Shown here: piece by piece, positions 1 to 7,604 of the stretch | Position numbering within the stretch: the first letter of the stretch is position 1 | How the letters are laid out: each line of letters starts with the position of its first letter | From: Brachyspira sp. SAP_772 | GTDB lineage: Bacteria; Spirochaetota; Brachyspiria; Brachyspirales; Brachyspiraceae | Assembly (NCBI RefSeq): GCF_009755885.1 | Contig: NZ_VYIX01000003.1 | Span: forward strand, 245,764 to 307,202 | DNA: 61,439 nt | Direction of reading: 5' to 3' | Notes under the pieces: generated by a model | Database searches by the model: none | The model's input: only the letters and a program-made list of their open reading frames with translations | Told to the model about the DNA's origin: nothing | Position numbers and translations under genes: made by a program

Positions 1-1
1 T

Positions 2-496
2 TTTGGTGTTGGAATTTTAATATTAGGTAAAAGCGGTGTTGGTAAGAGTGAGGCTACTTTAGAGCTTATATATAAAGGTCATAGGCTTATAGCAGATGAT
101 ACTGTTGAGTTTAAGAAATTAAAAGACGGTAGGATTATTGGTAAAAAACATGATGTTATTAAGCATAAAATGGAAGTGAGAGGTATTGGAATAGTAGATA
201 TAAGCAGGCTTTCTGGTATGAGTGCCATTAGGGATAAAAAAAGGCTTGATTTGGTGATTGAGCTTGAACAGTGGAAAGATGATGAGCAGTATGACAGAAT
301 GGGGCTTTATGATAAAACTTATAATATACTAAACACTGAAATACCTTATATAAAATTGCCTGTACGTGCCGGAAGAAACATATGTATATTAATAGAAACT
401 GCTGCTAAGAATTTGCGTCTAAAAGAGATGGGCTACAACAGTGCTAAAGAATTAGATAAAGATTTAATAGAAGCTATGCAAAAAAAAGGTTCATAA
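2..496 (+). CDS. hprK: HPr kinase/phosphorylase, C-terminal part (5' end outside window)
   Basis: The reading frame is already open at base 2, so this is the C-terminal kinase domain of a gene that begins upstream. The family phosphorylates and dephosphorylates HPr on a regulatory serine, linking PTS activity to metabolic state. The Walker A loop GKSGVGKS is at visible residues 9-16, followed by the 'RLIADD' strand and the family signature MEVRGIGIVDI near residue 57. The 3' third (GRNICILIETAA) matches the usual C-terminal helix of HprK. The gene ends 33 bases before mnmA, on the same strand. The ATG at 170 is internal and is not a start. Identification is firm; the N-terminal domain cannot be judged here. 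Confidence 0.93.
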   Translation, partial: FGVGILILGKSGVGKSEATLELIYKGHRLIADDTVEFKKLKDGRIIGKKHDVIKHKMEVRGIGIVDISRLSGMSAIRDKKRLDLVIELEQWKDDEQYDRMGLYDKTYNILNTEIPYIKLPVRAGRNICILIETAAKNLRLKEMGYNSAKELDKDLIEAMQKKGS

Positions 497-529
497 AAAC
501 ATATCTATATTAAAAAGGATTAAAAATAT

Positions 530-1591
530 ATGTCAAAAATAGCTGTTGGTATGAGTGCGGGAGTAGATTCTACAACAACGGCAAAACTTTTAAAAGAACA
601 AGGTAATGAAGTTTTTGGCGTTACTATGCTTCTTTGGGACGGTGATGAAAGAGCTCCTTTAAGTGGTTCTTGTTATGGTCCTTATCAAAACAAAGTGGTA
701 GAAGAATGCAAAAAATATGCCGCTCAAATTGGCATTGATTATTATGCTTTTAATGTTAGTGAATTATTTCAAAAAAAAGTAATAGATTATGTAAAAGATT
801 CATACAAAAAAGGACTCACTCCAAACCCTTGTATAATGTGTAATAGAGAAATTAAGTTTATGGCTTTATTTGATGCCATAGAAAAAAGCGGTTTAACTTT
901 CGATAAATTTGCTACTGGGCATTATGCAGGTGTGAGATATGATGAAGAGGAAAAAAGATATATACTTTTAAGAGGTAAAAATCATATAAAAGATCAATCT
1001 TATTTTTTATATAGATTAACTCAAGAGCAATTATCAAAAATAATGTTTCCTATGTATGAAATGACTAAGGAAGAAACAAGAAACTTAGCAAGAGAATATA
1101 GCCTTATTGATGTGGCAGAAAAAAATGACAGTCAAGATTTTTTTGCTGGGGAATATCATAGGTTATTTGATGAAGATTTAGAAGGAAATATTGTACATAT
1201 AGAAACTAATGAAATATTAGGGCATCATAATGGAATATGGCATTATACGGTTGGGCAGAGAAAAGGACTTGGTATTGCATATAAAGAGCCTCTTTTTATA
1301 ATCTCATTAGACAGCAGCACTAACACAGTTTATGTTGGAAATAAAAATCACACCATTATAGACAAAGTTACAATATATGACATAAATTGGATAGTAAACA
1401 AAAGAGAAAAAGAGTTTACAGCATTAGTAAAAACAAGAAGTGCACATAAAGGTACTATGGCTAATGTAGTGCCAATAGATGACAGCAGAATAGACATACA
1501 TTTTTTAGAGCCTACAGGTATAGTAGCCAAAGGACAATCATGCGTTTGCTATGACGGCGAGATTACATTGTGCGGCGGAATTGTATATTAA
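530..1591 (+). CDS. mnmA: tRNA-specific 2-thiouridylase MnmA, lacking the usual second catalytic Cys
   Basis: This cytoplasmic enzyme adenylates U34 of Lys/Glu/Gln tRNAs and transfers sulfur to make s2U. The N-terminal PP-loop is SAGVDS (residues 9-14), the first catalytic region is NPCIMC with Cys101 and Cys104, and the C-terminal beta-barrel ends in the usual GQSCVCYDGE...GGGI-like tail. Length (353 aa) is normal. The loop that usually reads DS-TGICF-IGE is here DSQDFFAGE (residues 200-208), so the second catalytic cysteine is replaced by Phe. The start ATG follows AAAAAGGAT with good spacing. It may be cotranscribed with hprK. Sulfur transfer by a non-standard route (for example a CxxC-bound Fe-S cluster) is inference. 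Confidence 0.93.
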   Translation: MSKIAVGMSAGVDSTTTAKLLKEQGNEVFGVTMLLWDGDERAPLSGSCYGPYQNKVVEECKKYAAQIGIDYYAFNVSELFQKKVIDYVKDSYKKGLTPNPCIMCNREIKFMALFDAIEKSGLTFDKFATGHYAGVRYDEEEKRYILLRGKNHIKDQSYFLYRLTQEQLSKIMFPMYEMTKEETRNLAREYSLIDVAEKNDSQDFFAGEYHRLFDEDLEGNIVHIETNEILGHHNGIWHYTVGQRKGLGIAYKEPLFIISLDSSTNTVYVGNKNHTIIDKVTIYDINWIVNKREKEFTALVKTRSAHKGTMANVVPIDDSRIDIHFLEPTGIVAKGQSCVCYDGEITLCGGIVY

Positions 1592-1868
1592 AACAATTAT
1601 TTTTATTCAACTTTTTCCCGTGTACGAGCTGTACCACCTTGCCGCACGGTAATGCTATGCTTTAATTATAACTTCTTAGTCGTGCGGAGGAGTGCATTTT
1701 AATGTACAATTAAATTATAAAATTCATAATAAAAATGCAGTCTTTTTGGTTCTTTTGGCCATGCCACAAGGGTACTTCCTTCGGTCGTAAAAGAACTAGG
1801 GGCGTGTACCCTAAGGGCACGCTTCGCAGGGGGCAACGCCACCACAAACTAGAAATTTTTAGTATATA
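1592..1868. repeat. Intergenic repeat unit 1 of 3 (tandem cluster)
   Basis: First of three adjacent units of about 270 bases filling the convergent gap between mnmA and the YbaN-like gene. It begins with a caattattttt-tcaactttttcccg block, carries a GC-richer middle, then a 'gcagtctttttggttctttt...cgtaaaagaact' block that can fold on itself, and ends with aaatttttagtatat. The 26 bases at 1642-1667 recur exactly, inverted, at 15628-15653. No open reading frame in it looks like a protein. Confidence 0.7.
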
Positions 1869-2150
1869 ATTAAACAATTATGTTTTATTATTATAAGTAT
1901 TTGTTTTTGTTCAACTTTTTTGTCGCTCTCGCGGTGCGGACTTCGTCAAAAAGTTGCAAAAAACGCATATACTATAGTTAATATCTTATGAATATATAAA
2001 AGAATATAAGATAATACCTATATTTTAGCTAAAATTGCAGTTCTTTTGCTTCTTTTATACCAATACCACAGGCACTTCCTTCGGTCGTAAAAGAAGTGGG
2101 GTGCGGGGCAAAGCCCTGCAAATAATTAAAATAAAAAATTTAAAATATAT
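1869..2150. repeat. Intergenic repeat unit 2 of 3
   Basis: Second tandem unit. It has the ttcaactttttt...ggacttcgtcaaaaagttgc block near 1910-1965 and a variant of the second block (gcagttcttttgcttctttt...cgtaaaagaagtgggg) near 2037-2102, followed by a short inverted repeat gggcaaagccctgc. The variant resembles the copy at 15.4 kb (inverted) more than its own neighbours. Confidence 0.65.
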
Positions 2151-2416
2151 TGAAACAATTATTTTTTATCAACTTTTTCCCGTAGCTACACTCTGTGGAC
2201 TTCGTCAAAGTTGCAAAAAGTACAAATTTATATATCTTCAATATCTATTAATAAAAACAATATTTATATTTTACTAAAAAATGCAGTCTTTTTGGTTCTT
2301 TTGGCCATGCCACAAGGGTACTTCCTTCGGTCGCAAAAGAACTGGGGGTGCGTGGGCTAGCCACCGCAAATATTAAATAAAACTAATTTTTTATAAACTT
2401 AAAAATTTTTAGTATA
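2151..2416. repeat. Intergenic repeat unit 3 of 3
   Basis: Third tandem unit. The tcaactttttcccg...cttcgtcaaagttgcaaaaag block is at about 2169-2219 and the gcagtctttttggttctttt...cgcaaaagaact block at 2283-2342, almost identical to unit 1. It ends in aaaaatttttagtatat, just before the stop codon of the minus-strand gene at 2428. Confidence 0.68.
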
Positions 2417-2427
2417 TATTAAAACAA

Positions 2428-2832
2428 TCATTCCTCTTCTTGATAGCTTATTCGCATCTTACTTAACTCTTCCTCTGAAACTGTTCTTATTTGTGTGAAG
2501 AAATAAACATATTTTGAAATGAATAATATTATCAAAACTATACGTGCATATATATTATCTACTAAAATGAATGTAATTATAAGCATGCAGCTTACAGGTA
2601 TAAGTATAGTTAATTTTCCTTTTAGAGTCATAGCTCTTGATTTTACAAAACTCTCTAAATATCTTTTGTATAATTTTGTAGATAAAAACCAATCATGAAA
2701 TCTTTTAGAGCCTTTAGCAAAGAAAAATGAAGCCAAGAGTAAAAACGGCGTTGTAGGTAAAATAGGCACAACTATACCAACAGCCCCTACCCCAAGAAAT
2801 ATAAAGCCTAAAACTATAAATAATATTCTCAT
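2428..2832 (-). CDS. YbaN/DUF454-family small membrane protein
   Basis: A protein of about 134 aa of the DUF454 (YbaN) family, whose biochemical role is not known. It opens with a hydrophobic helix rich in Gly and Val, then the family motif PILPTTPFLLLASFFFAKGS, a soluble stretch with SKRFHDWF and a second pair of membrane helices (about residues 75-110). I place the start at the ATG at 2832 because AAGAGGA lies about 10 bases before it; the longer frame to 2865 would need a TTG with no ribosome-binding site. It is convergent with mnmA across the repeat cluster. Confidence 0.8.
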   Translation of the reverse strand: MRILFIVLGFIFLGVGAVGIVVPILPTTPFLLLASFFFAKGSKRFHDWFLSTKLYKRYLESFVKSRAMTLKGKLTILIPVSCMLIITFILVDNIYARIVLIILFISKYVYFFTQIRTVSEEELSKMRISYQEEE

Positions 2833-2943
2833 AAAACAATTATCCTCTTGGTTTAAATATAACAAATAAACAAAAATATCCCACTCTTAAAATAAAGAAT
2901 AGGATATTAATAAAAAAATAATATATTTTAGTGTATAATATTA

Positions 2944-3198
2944 TTATTCAGCTATTACGCTTATAGTTTTTTTACCAAACTTATTAGTGTGGAATTTAAC
3001 AACACCATTAGCAGTTGCAAAAATAGTATGGTCTCTGCCTATATCCACATTTTTACCAACATGGAATTGTGTACCTCTTTGTCTAACTATAATGTTACCA
3101 GATACAACCTTTTCTCCACCATAAACTTTTACACCTAAACGTTTAGATTGACTGTCACGTCCATTTTTTGAACTTCCGCCACCTTTCTTATGTGCCAT
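2944..3198 (-). CDS. rpmA: 50S ribosomal protein L27
   Basis: L27 sits near the peptidyl-transferase centre of the large subunit. The 84-aa protein starts [16 protein letters not shown], the canonical N-terminus, and ends in the usual beta-barrel (VGRDHTIFA-like segment, [13 protein letters not shown]). It has no N-terminal extension of the kind removed by Prp in Firmicutes: an in-frame TAA lies two codons upstream of the ATG. The start overlaps the end of the prp gene by 11 bases and its ribosome-binding site AAAGAGGAG lies inside prp, so translation is probably coupled. Last gene of the rplU-prp-rpmA operon. Confidence 0.97.
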   Translation of the reverse strand: MAHKKGGGSSKNGRDSQSKRLGVKVYGGEKVVSGNIIVRQRGTQFHVGKNVDIGRDHTIFATANGVVKFHTNKFGKKTISVIAE

Positions 3199-3544
3199 TT
3201 TTTAACTCCTCTTTATATTTTACATAGTCGGGATACTCTTTAATAAGAGATTTTATACCTAGTAAATACCCTCTACTAACTGTAATATACTCATAAGCTT
3301 TTTCTCTATCAAGTTTATCAAACCCAATCAATTCAAAGCTTAAATATCCATCATTAATTTTATGTTTAATACTCTTACTGCCAACTATTTCAGTAAGAGC
3401 TCTTAGCATAGCCTGAGATAAAGCACTCAAAGCTATACATACCTCATAACCTTCACCAGACTTTTTTATTCCAGCATGCCCTTCTATAGTAACTTTTATT
3501 ATAACACCATCACTATTATAAACAACACTGAATAAAGAAGACAT
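3188..3544 (-). CDS. prp: Prp-like cysteine protease (YsxB family), between L21 and L27
   Basis: Ribosomal-processing cysteine protease family (118 aa). The catalytic His lies in [13 protein letters not shown] and the catalytic Cys in the following [10 protein letters not shown], matching the family's GHAG...VCaavSaL pattern. In Firmicutes, Prp cuts a short N-terminal extension from L27. Here the neighbouring L27 has no such extension, so the substrate in this organism is unclear. The gene sits in its conserved place between rplU (6-base gap) and rpmA (11-base overlap). Both catalytic residues are kept, so loss of activity is not indicated. Confidence 0.88.
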   Translation of the reverse strand: MSSLFSVVYNSDGVIIKVTIEGHAGIKKSGEGYEVCIALSALSQAMLRALTEIVGSKSIKHKINDGYLSFELIGFDKLDREKAYEYITVSRGYLLGIKSLIKEYPDYVKYKEELKNGT

Positions 3545-3550
3545 TATATA

Positions 3551-3865
3551 TTAAGCTAAAGTAATATCTTCTATAGTGATTTTATGATATTTATGTCTAT
3601 GACCTGTTTTTCTTTTGTAATCTTTTCTTCTTTTGTGTTTACCTATAACTACTTTATCACCTTTTAAGCTTTCGACTATTTTAGAACTTATTTTTACTCC
3701 ATTTACATAAGGTGTACCAACAACTACACTTTCATCATCTTTTTTTAGAAGGAGTGTTTTTATTTCTGGTGATTCTTTAGCATCATCGCCCAAATATTCT
3801 ATTAAGATATCTTGACCTTTTTCTATTTTGTATTGTTTTCCCTTTACTTCTACTATTGCATACAT
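3551..3865 (-). CDS. rplU: 50S ribosomal protein L21
   Basis: First gene of the rplU-prp-rpmA operon. The 104-aa protein begins MYAIVEVKGKQYKIEKGQ, the L21 opening, and carries the C-terminal basic segment KRRKDYKRKTGHRHKYHKITI typical of the family, which binds 23S rRNA. A fully consensus promoter lies 57 bases upstream. The start ATG is preceded by GGAGAAAAACCATC. No oddity seen. Confidence 0.97.
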   Translation of the reverse strand: MYAIVEVKGKQYKIEKGQDILIEYLGDDAKESPEIKTLLLKKDDESVVVGTPYVNGVKISSKIVESLKGDKVVIGKHKRRKDYKRKTGHRHKYHKITIEDITLA

Positions 3866-3921
3866 GATGGTTTTTCTCCATTTATATTAATTTTAAATTT
3901 CTACTATTACATGAGTAATAA

Positions 3922-3950
3922 ATTATACTATATTTTTACAATTCTGTCAA
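3922..3950 (-). promoter_or_regulatory. Consensus sigma-70-type promoter of rplU operon
   Basis: On the minus strand the sequence reads TTGACA, 17 bases, TATAAT: a perfect match to both hexamers with ideal spacing. It lies between rplU and the SurA-like gene and points at rplU. Confidence 0.85.
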
Positions 3951-3952
3951 CA

Positions 3953-4906
3953 CTATTTATATAACTTTATAGTAACTCTTTTAGTTTCATCATCGAGCCA
4001 TTTTACAAAAGAGTCTCTCATACGAATCTCACTTAGATAGTTTTTTACTCTTGTGCGAATGCTGTCCATATCTTTTTGTATTTCTACTATTTTTACTATA
4101 TAAAAGCCCTTACCAACTAACTCACGCACTGAGCTAACAGTTCCTACCTTATACCCTCTTTTTGCCAAATTAAGTCCTGCATTTACCTGTGCAGGCAGTG
4201 AACGTTTTCCAGCATCATATAAAAGATTATAACCCAAATCTCCGCCATAATTCTTTGTTTTTTCATCATCACTATATTTTTTAGCCAACTCAGCAAAATC
4301 ATTGCCTCTTACTGCCATAACACGCACTCTGTCAGCTAACTCCTGTTTTTCACCTTTTTCTGTAAATGTTGTAGCTTTGAAAAATATCCAAGAAAGTTTT
4401 ACTAAAGTATCCACCTCAAAAGCTGTTTTATCTTTACTGTTATTATAATACTCATCTGCCTCAGCATCGGTAATTTCTGTATTATTAACAACAAGGCCGC
4501 TTAAATTCTCCATAGCTATTTGTTTTTTGATAGAATTGCGGTATTCTTCATAGGATATACCTTCTGCTTTTAATTGCTTAGCAAATTGATCTAAAGTAAG
4601 ATTATACTGACTAGCAATATTTTCAAGACGCCTGCTTACATCATTTTCTTCTATTACATAATTATATTCTTGAAGTTTCAAATACATTATTCTCTCTTCA
4701 ACTAAATCCTTATAAACCATATCATCATTGATTTTTTTACCAATAGACCTAGCTTGCAGAGATAAAAAAGATTTCCTACTTACAAAATCCTCATAAGTAA
4801 TAGGCATTGAACCCACAACTCCAACTATACTATTAACCACATCATTAAATAAAAAATTACTGTAAAAAATGAATACAGATAAAATAAGTAAAATCTTTTT
4901 TTTCAA
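3953..4906 (-). CDS. SurA-like peptidyl-prolyl isomerase / periplasmic chaperone
   Basis: Exported foldase of the SurA/PpiC type (about 317 aa). A signal peptide (KKKILLILSVFIFYSNFLF) opens it, followed by an alpha-helical SurA-N-like chaperone region with the IVGVVGSMPITYEDF strand, then a PpiC parvulin domain at about residues 165-275 containing 'DFAELAKKYSDDEKTKNYGGDLGY', the family signature. I choose the TTG at 4906 because GGGGGAG is just upstream; the frame extends to another TTG at 4936 without a site. It probably helps outer-membrane proteins fold in the periplasm. Strong call for the family, not for a specific orthologue. Confidence 0.82.
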   Translation of the reverse strand: MKKKILLILSVFIFYSNFLFNDVVNSIVGVVGSMPITYEDFVSRKSFLSLQARSIGKKINDDMVYKDLVEERIMYLKLQEYNYVIEENDVSRRLENIASQYNLTLDQFAKQLKAEGISYEEYRNSIKKQIAMENLSGLVVNNTEITDAEADEYYNNSKDKTAFEVDTLVKLSWIFFKATTFTEKGEKQELADRVRVMAVRGNDFAELAKKYSDDEKTKNYGGDLGYNLLYDAGKRSLPAQVNAGLNLAKRGYKVGTVSSVRELVGKGFYIVKIVEIQKDMDSIRTRVKNYLSEIRMRDSFVKWLDDETKRVTIKLYK

Positions 4907-4999
4907 TATTCTCCCCCATATATAATTATTAACCAAATTGAAAATAAATCATAAAAAGGAATTTATAATATTATAGAATAGAATTATAATATATTATCA

Positions 5000-5038
5000 A
5001 AAAAAATAAATAAGGGGCTATTATTTTTTAACAGCCCC
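5000..5038 (-). terminator. Rho-independent terminator of the outer-membrane-type gene at 5063
   Basis: On the minus strand, AGGGGCTGTT then AATAGCCCCT form a GC-rich stem (arms 5014-5019 and 5033-5038), followed by TTATTTATTTTTTTT. It sits 25 bases past the stop codon. Confidence 0.8.
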
Positions 5039-5062
5039 TAAAATATATTTTAACAATAAAAA

Positions 5063-5713
5063 TTAATTACCGAAGTGAAGTCCTACGCTAAGACCTATAC
5101 CCAAATCGAGGTAACTAGTTACAAAATAACCCATAAATAACTGATCAACCTTATAAGTAGCAGGAATCATATAGTCTACATACAAATTAAGTCCAACTAT
5201 AAAAGCTAACTGTCTAGATATAAAGAATCTCTGCTCTACAAGTGCTTTTAAATAAATACTTATAGGAGGAGGAGTCATAGTAAGTACTATATTTGGAGCA
5301 TATATTAAAGCTTTAGCACCAATTCCAACACCCAAAACTGTGTCTCTAGGAATTAAGCTATTAACATTACCGATTACAAACTTAGTTGTAAAACCCAATC
5401 CCATACTTAAACCACTTTCTTTATTAACTACTTTTTTATCACCGGGGTAAGTAATACCTATAGTAGTTTGTTCTATTCCAACATCACCTAAAAGACTTAT
5501 ACCTTTTAAACCATTTTGCATAGGAAGCATATATCCTATTTGAACAGAAAGGTCTGGTCTTACTTCTGTTGATCCATTAATTTTTACAGTCTGAGAATCC
5601 AAAATTGGAAATCCAGTTACAGCACTAAGCTGTCCTACAACATCAACTTCAAATGCTGGAAAAACTGTACTAAAACTCACTAAAAAGATTGCTAAAATTA
5701 GTTTTTTCATCAT
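5063..5713 (-). CDS. Predicted outer-membrane beta-barrel protein
   Basis: A 216-aa protein with a cleavable signal peptide (MMKKLILAIFLVSFSTVFPA) and alternating hydrophobic/glycine-rich strands with aromatic ends (for example IGYMLPM, SMGLGFTTKFVIG, YLDLGIGLSVGLHFGN at the C-terminus). This is the pattern of a small outer-membrane barrel. I do not recognise a named family. A similar architecture is seen in the protein at 56794-57498. It has its own promoter (5750-5778) and terminator, so it is monocistronic and probably well expressed. Confidence 0.65.
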   Translation of the reverse strand: MMKKLILAIFLVSFSTVFPAFEVDVVGQLSAVTGFPILDSQTVKINGSTEVRPDLSVQIGYMLPMQNGLKGISLLGDVGIEQTTIGITYPGDKKVVNKESGLSMGLGFTTKFVIGNVNSLIPRDTVLGVGIGAKALIYAPNIVLTMTPPPISIYLKALVEQRFFISRQLAFIVGLNLYVDYMIPATYKVDQLFMGYFVTSYLDLGIGLSVGLHFGN

Positions 5714-5749
5714 TGTCTCCTAAAATACTAATTACCTATACTTAATTAA

Positions 5750-5778
5750 AGTATAATAATATTTAACCCATTAGTCAA
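5750..5778 (-). promoter_or_regulatory. Promoter of the outer-membrane-type gene
   Basis: Minus strand: TTGACT, 17 bases, TATACT, 36 bases before the ATG at 5713. Near-consensus hexamers and spacing. Confidence 0.75.
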
Positions 5779-5901
5779 GTATTAAATTTTGTATAGGCTT
5801 TCAATATAATAATAATACTACATATATTTATCGGATTTTTTTCATAAAAATAAATTACATCTACAACAAAACTAAAAAAATTTAATTTTTTTTCATTATA
5901 C

Positions 5902-5929
5902 TTGAAAAACTACAACTATTTATTATAAT
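5902..5929 (+). promoter_or_regulatory. Promoter of the FAH-family gene
   Basis: TTGAAA, 16 bases, TATAAT, ending 26 bases before the chosen ATG at 5956. Confidence 0.72.
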
Positions 5930-5955
5930 TAATTAAAGTTTTTTTGGAGAACAAC

Positions 5956-6837
5956 ATGAAATTTGTATCTTTTTTAGAATGGAATAACACAGAAGCTATA
6001 GGAATTTTAACTAAAAATGAGCAAAGTGTTATACCTATAGCAGATATTATACCAGAGTTTAAAAACTATAATATGATTAATTTTATTGAAAATTGTAATA
6101 AAGATGTACTAAACAAATTAGAAAAAGAAATGGACTCTTTTAAGCAAACTTATTCAATAGAAAAAATTCAAATACTATCTCCTATAACAAAACCAATACA
6201 TGATATTATATGTGTGGGAGTAAATTATCAGGATCATATTAATGAAGTAAAAAACAATATTAATGATGTGCAAAACACAAAGCCAGTATACTTTTCTAAA
6301 AGAGCCATTTATATAATAGGGCATAATCATAATATAAATGCAAGATTAGATTTAGATGAAACTTTAGATTATGAAGTAGAATTAGCTATAATAATAGGCA
6401 AAAAAGCAAAAGACATAAAAATAGAAGAAGTAAATGAATATATATTTGGATATAGTATTTTTAATGATATATCTTCAAGAAAAATACAAAAAGAGCATTC
6501 TCAGTGGTATAAAGGAAAAAGTTTAGATACTTATAGTTCAATGGGGCCATGCATTGTATATAAAGATGATATAAAAGATATAAATAACCTAAACATCAAA
6601 TCAACTCTAAACGATGAAATAAGACAAAACTCAAATACAAAAAACATGATACATAATATATATGAATTAGTAAGCGATGTATCTAAGGGAATGACTCTTG
6701 AAGCAGGAGATATTATAGCTACAGGTACACCTTCTGGGGTTGGTATGGGCTTTAAGCCTCCTAAATATATGAAAACTGGAGATAAGATAACTTGCTACAT
6801 AGAAAATATTGGCGAGCTAACTAATTATGTTAAATAA
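5956..6837 (+). CDS. Fumarylacetoacetate hydrolase-family protein
   Basis: FAH-fold metal-dependent enzyme (293 aa), a family that includes acylpyruvases, fumarylpyruvate hydrolases and oxaloacetate decarboxylases. The N-terminal region is variable; the catalytic part contains IICVGVNYQDHINE, PVYFSKRA, the metal-binding DYEVELAIIIGKKAKD and ATGTPSGVGMG, all family hallmarks. The start is the ATG at 5956 because TTGGAGA precedes it; a TTG at 5944 overlaps that site. It stands alone under its own promoter and is convergent with tdk, one base apart. The substrate cannot be read from sequence. Confidence 0.87.
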   Translation: MKFVSFLEWNNTEAIGILTKNEQSVIPIADIIPEFKNYNMINFIENCNKDVLNKLEKEMDSFKQTYSIEKIQILSPITKPIHDIICVGVNYQDHINEVKNNINDVQNTKPVYFSKRAIYIIGHNHNINARLDLDETLDYEVELAIIIGKKAKDIKIEEVNEYIFGYSIFNDISSRKIQKEHSQWYKGKSLDTYSSMGPCIVYKDDIKDINNLNIKSTLNDEIRQNSNTKNMIHNIYELVSDVSKGMTLEAGDIIATGTPSGVGMGFKPPKYMKTGDKITCYIENIGELTNYVK

Positions 6838-6838
6838 A

Positions 6839-7420
6839 TTATAAGTTTAATTTAACTTCATCTTCGCCCTCATAGCAGTACCTACATACGCATTTATATA
6901 TATCATCCCCTATCACAATTCTATCAACATCTTTTATTATTCTTTTTGAATATATTCCCTTTCTTCCGCAATCACATTTACCAAACACTTTTATATGCAC
7001 ATCAATTAAATCTTCTTCTATTAGGCTGCTCACACTCTCCCAATAATTCCTCTTAAAGTCCATATCCAAAGAAGCTATGTAAAAATCAATATTAGTATTG
7101 TTTTTTGATAAATCTTTTATTAATTTAATAAAATCAGAAGTTTTATTTAAAAAGCAAAACTCATCAATACCTATAACATCATAATTTGATAGATAATTTT
7201 CTATATCGGCAAATTTATCTTCTAATTCTTCTTCTGTGATAATATCTATTCTCTCATCAAACACAACATTTTTATCTCTGCAAAAATATCCCCTATAAGA
7301 AATATTAGGATATATAAATAATATCTTAATATCACTTTTCTCCATAAGGAGATAATCCAAACTCTTTATTAAATATTTAGATTTTCCAGCAAACATAGGA
7401 CCCGTTATTAAATAATTCAT
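6839..7420 (-). CDS. tdk: Thymidine kinase (type II), divergent
   Basis: Thymidine salvage kinase (193 aa). It has the P-loop GPMFAGKSKYLI at residues 7-18, the Walker B-like IGIDEFCFL, the lid/substrate region YIASLDMDFKRNYW, and two pairs of Zn-binding cysteines (CDC near 149 and CVCRYC near 178). Compared with the usual family, GQF after the Asp-Glu becomes CFL and the lasso segment is altered, so it is a divergent member and another nucleoside could be used. Convergent with the FAH gene. Confidence 0.8.
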   Translation of the reverse strand: MNYLITGPMFAGKSKYLIKSLDYLLMEKSDIKILFIYPNISYRGYFCRDKNVVFDERIDIITEEELEDKFADIENYLSNYDVIGIDEFCFLNKTSDFIKLIKDLSKNNTNIDFYIASLDMDFKRNYWESVSSLIEEDLIDVHIKVFGKCDCGRKGIYSKRIIKDVDRIVIGDDIYKCVCRYCYEGEDEVKLNL

Positions 7421-7604
7421 AGAAATATAAAACCCAATATAGTTAATTAGTAAAAAATTAAATAGATTTTATCAAAAAAAACACTTTTTGCAAGTATAAC
7501 TATGAAATATACAATTGTAAAATATTTGTAAATTACACTTTATTTAAAATAAAAAATGATATAAAATATTTTTGAAAAATAGTGAAAGGATAAAAAGATA
7601 ATTT

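Noticed and set aside
170-496. ATG at 170 as the start of a short gene
   Set aside because: The frame is open back to base 2 with the HprK Walker A loop, so 170 is internal.
2035-2277. 80-codon reading frame in the repeat cluster
   Set aside because: It crosses two repeat blocks, has no start signal and reads as structured non-coding sequence.
3188-3260. Upstream in-frame extension of L27 as a Prp substrate
   Set aside because: An in-frame TAA lies two codons upstream of the ATG and no other start fits.
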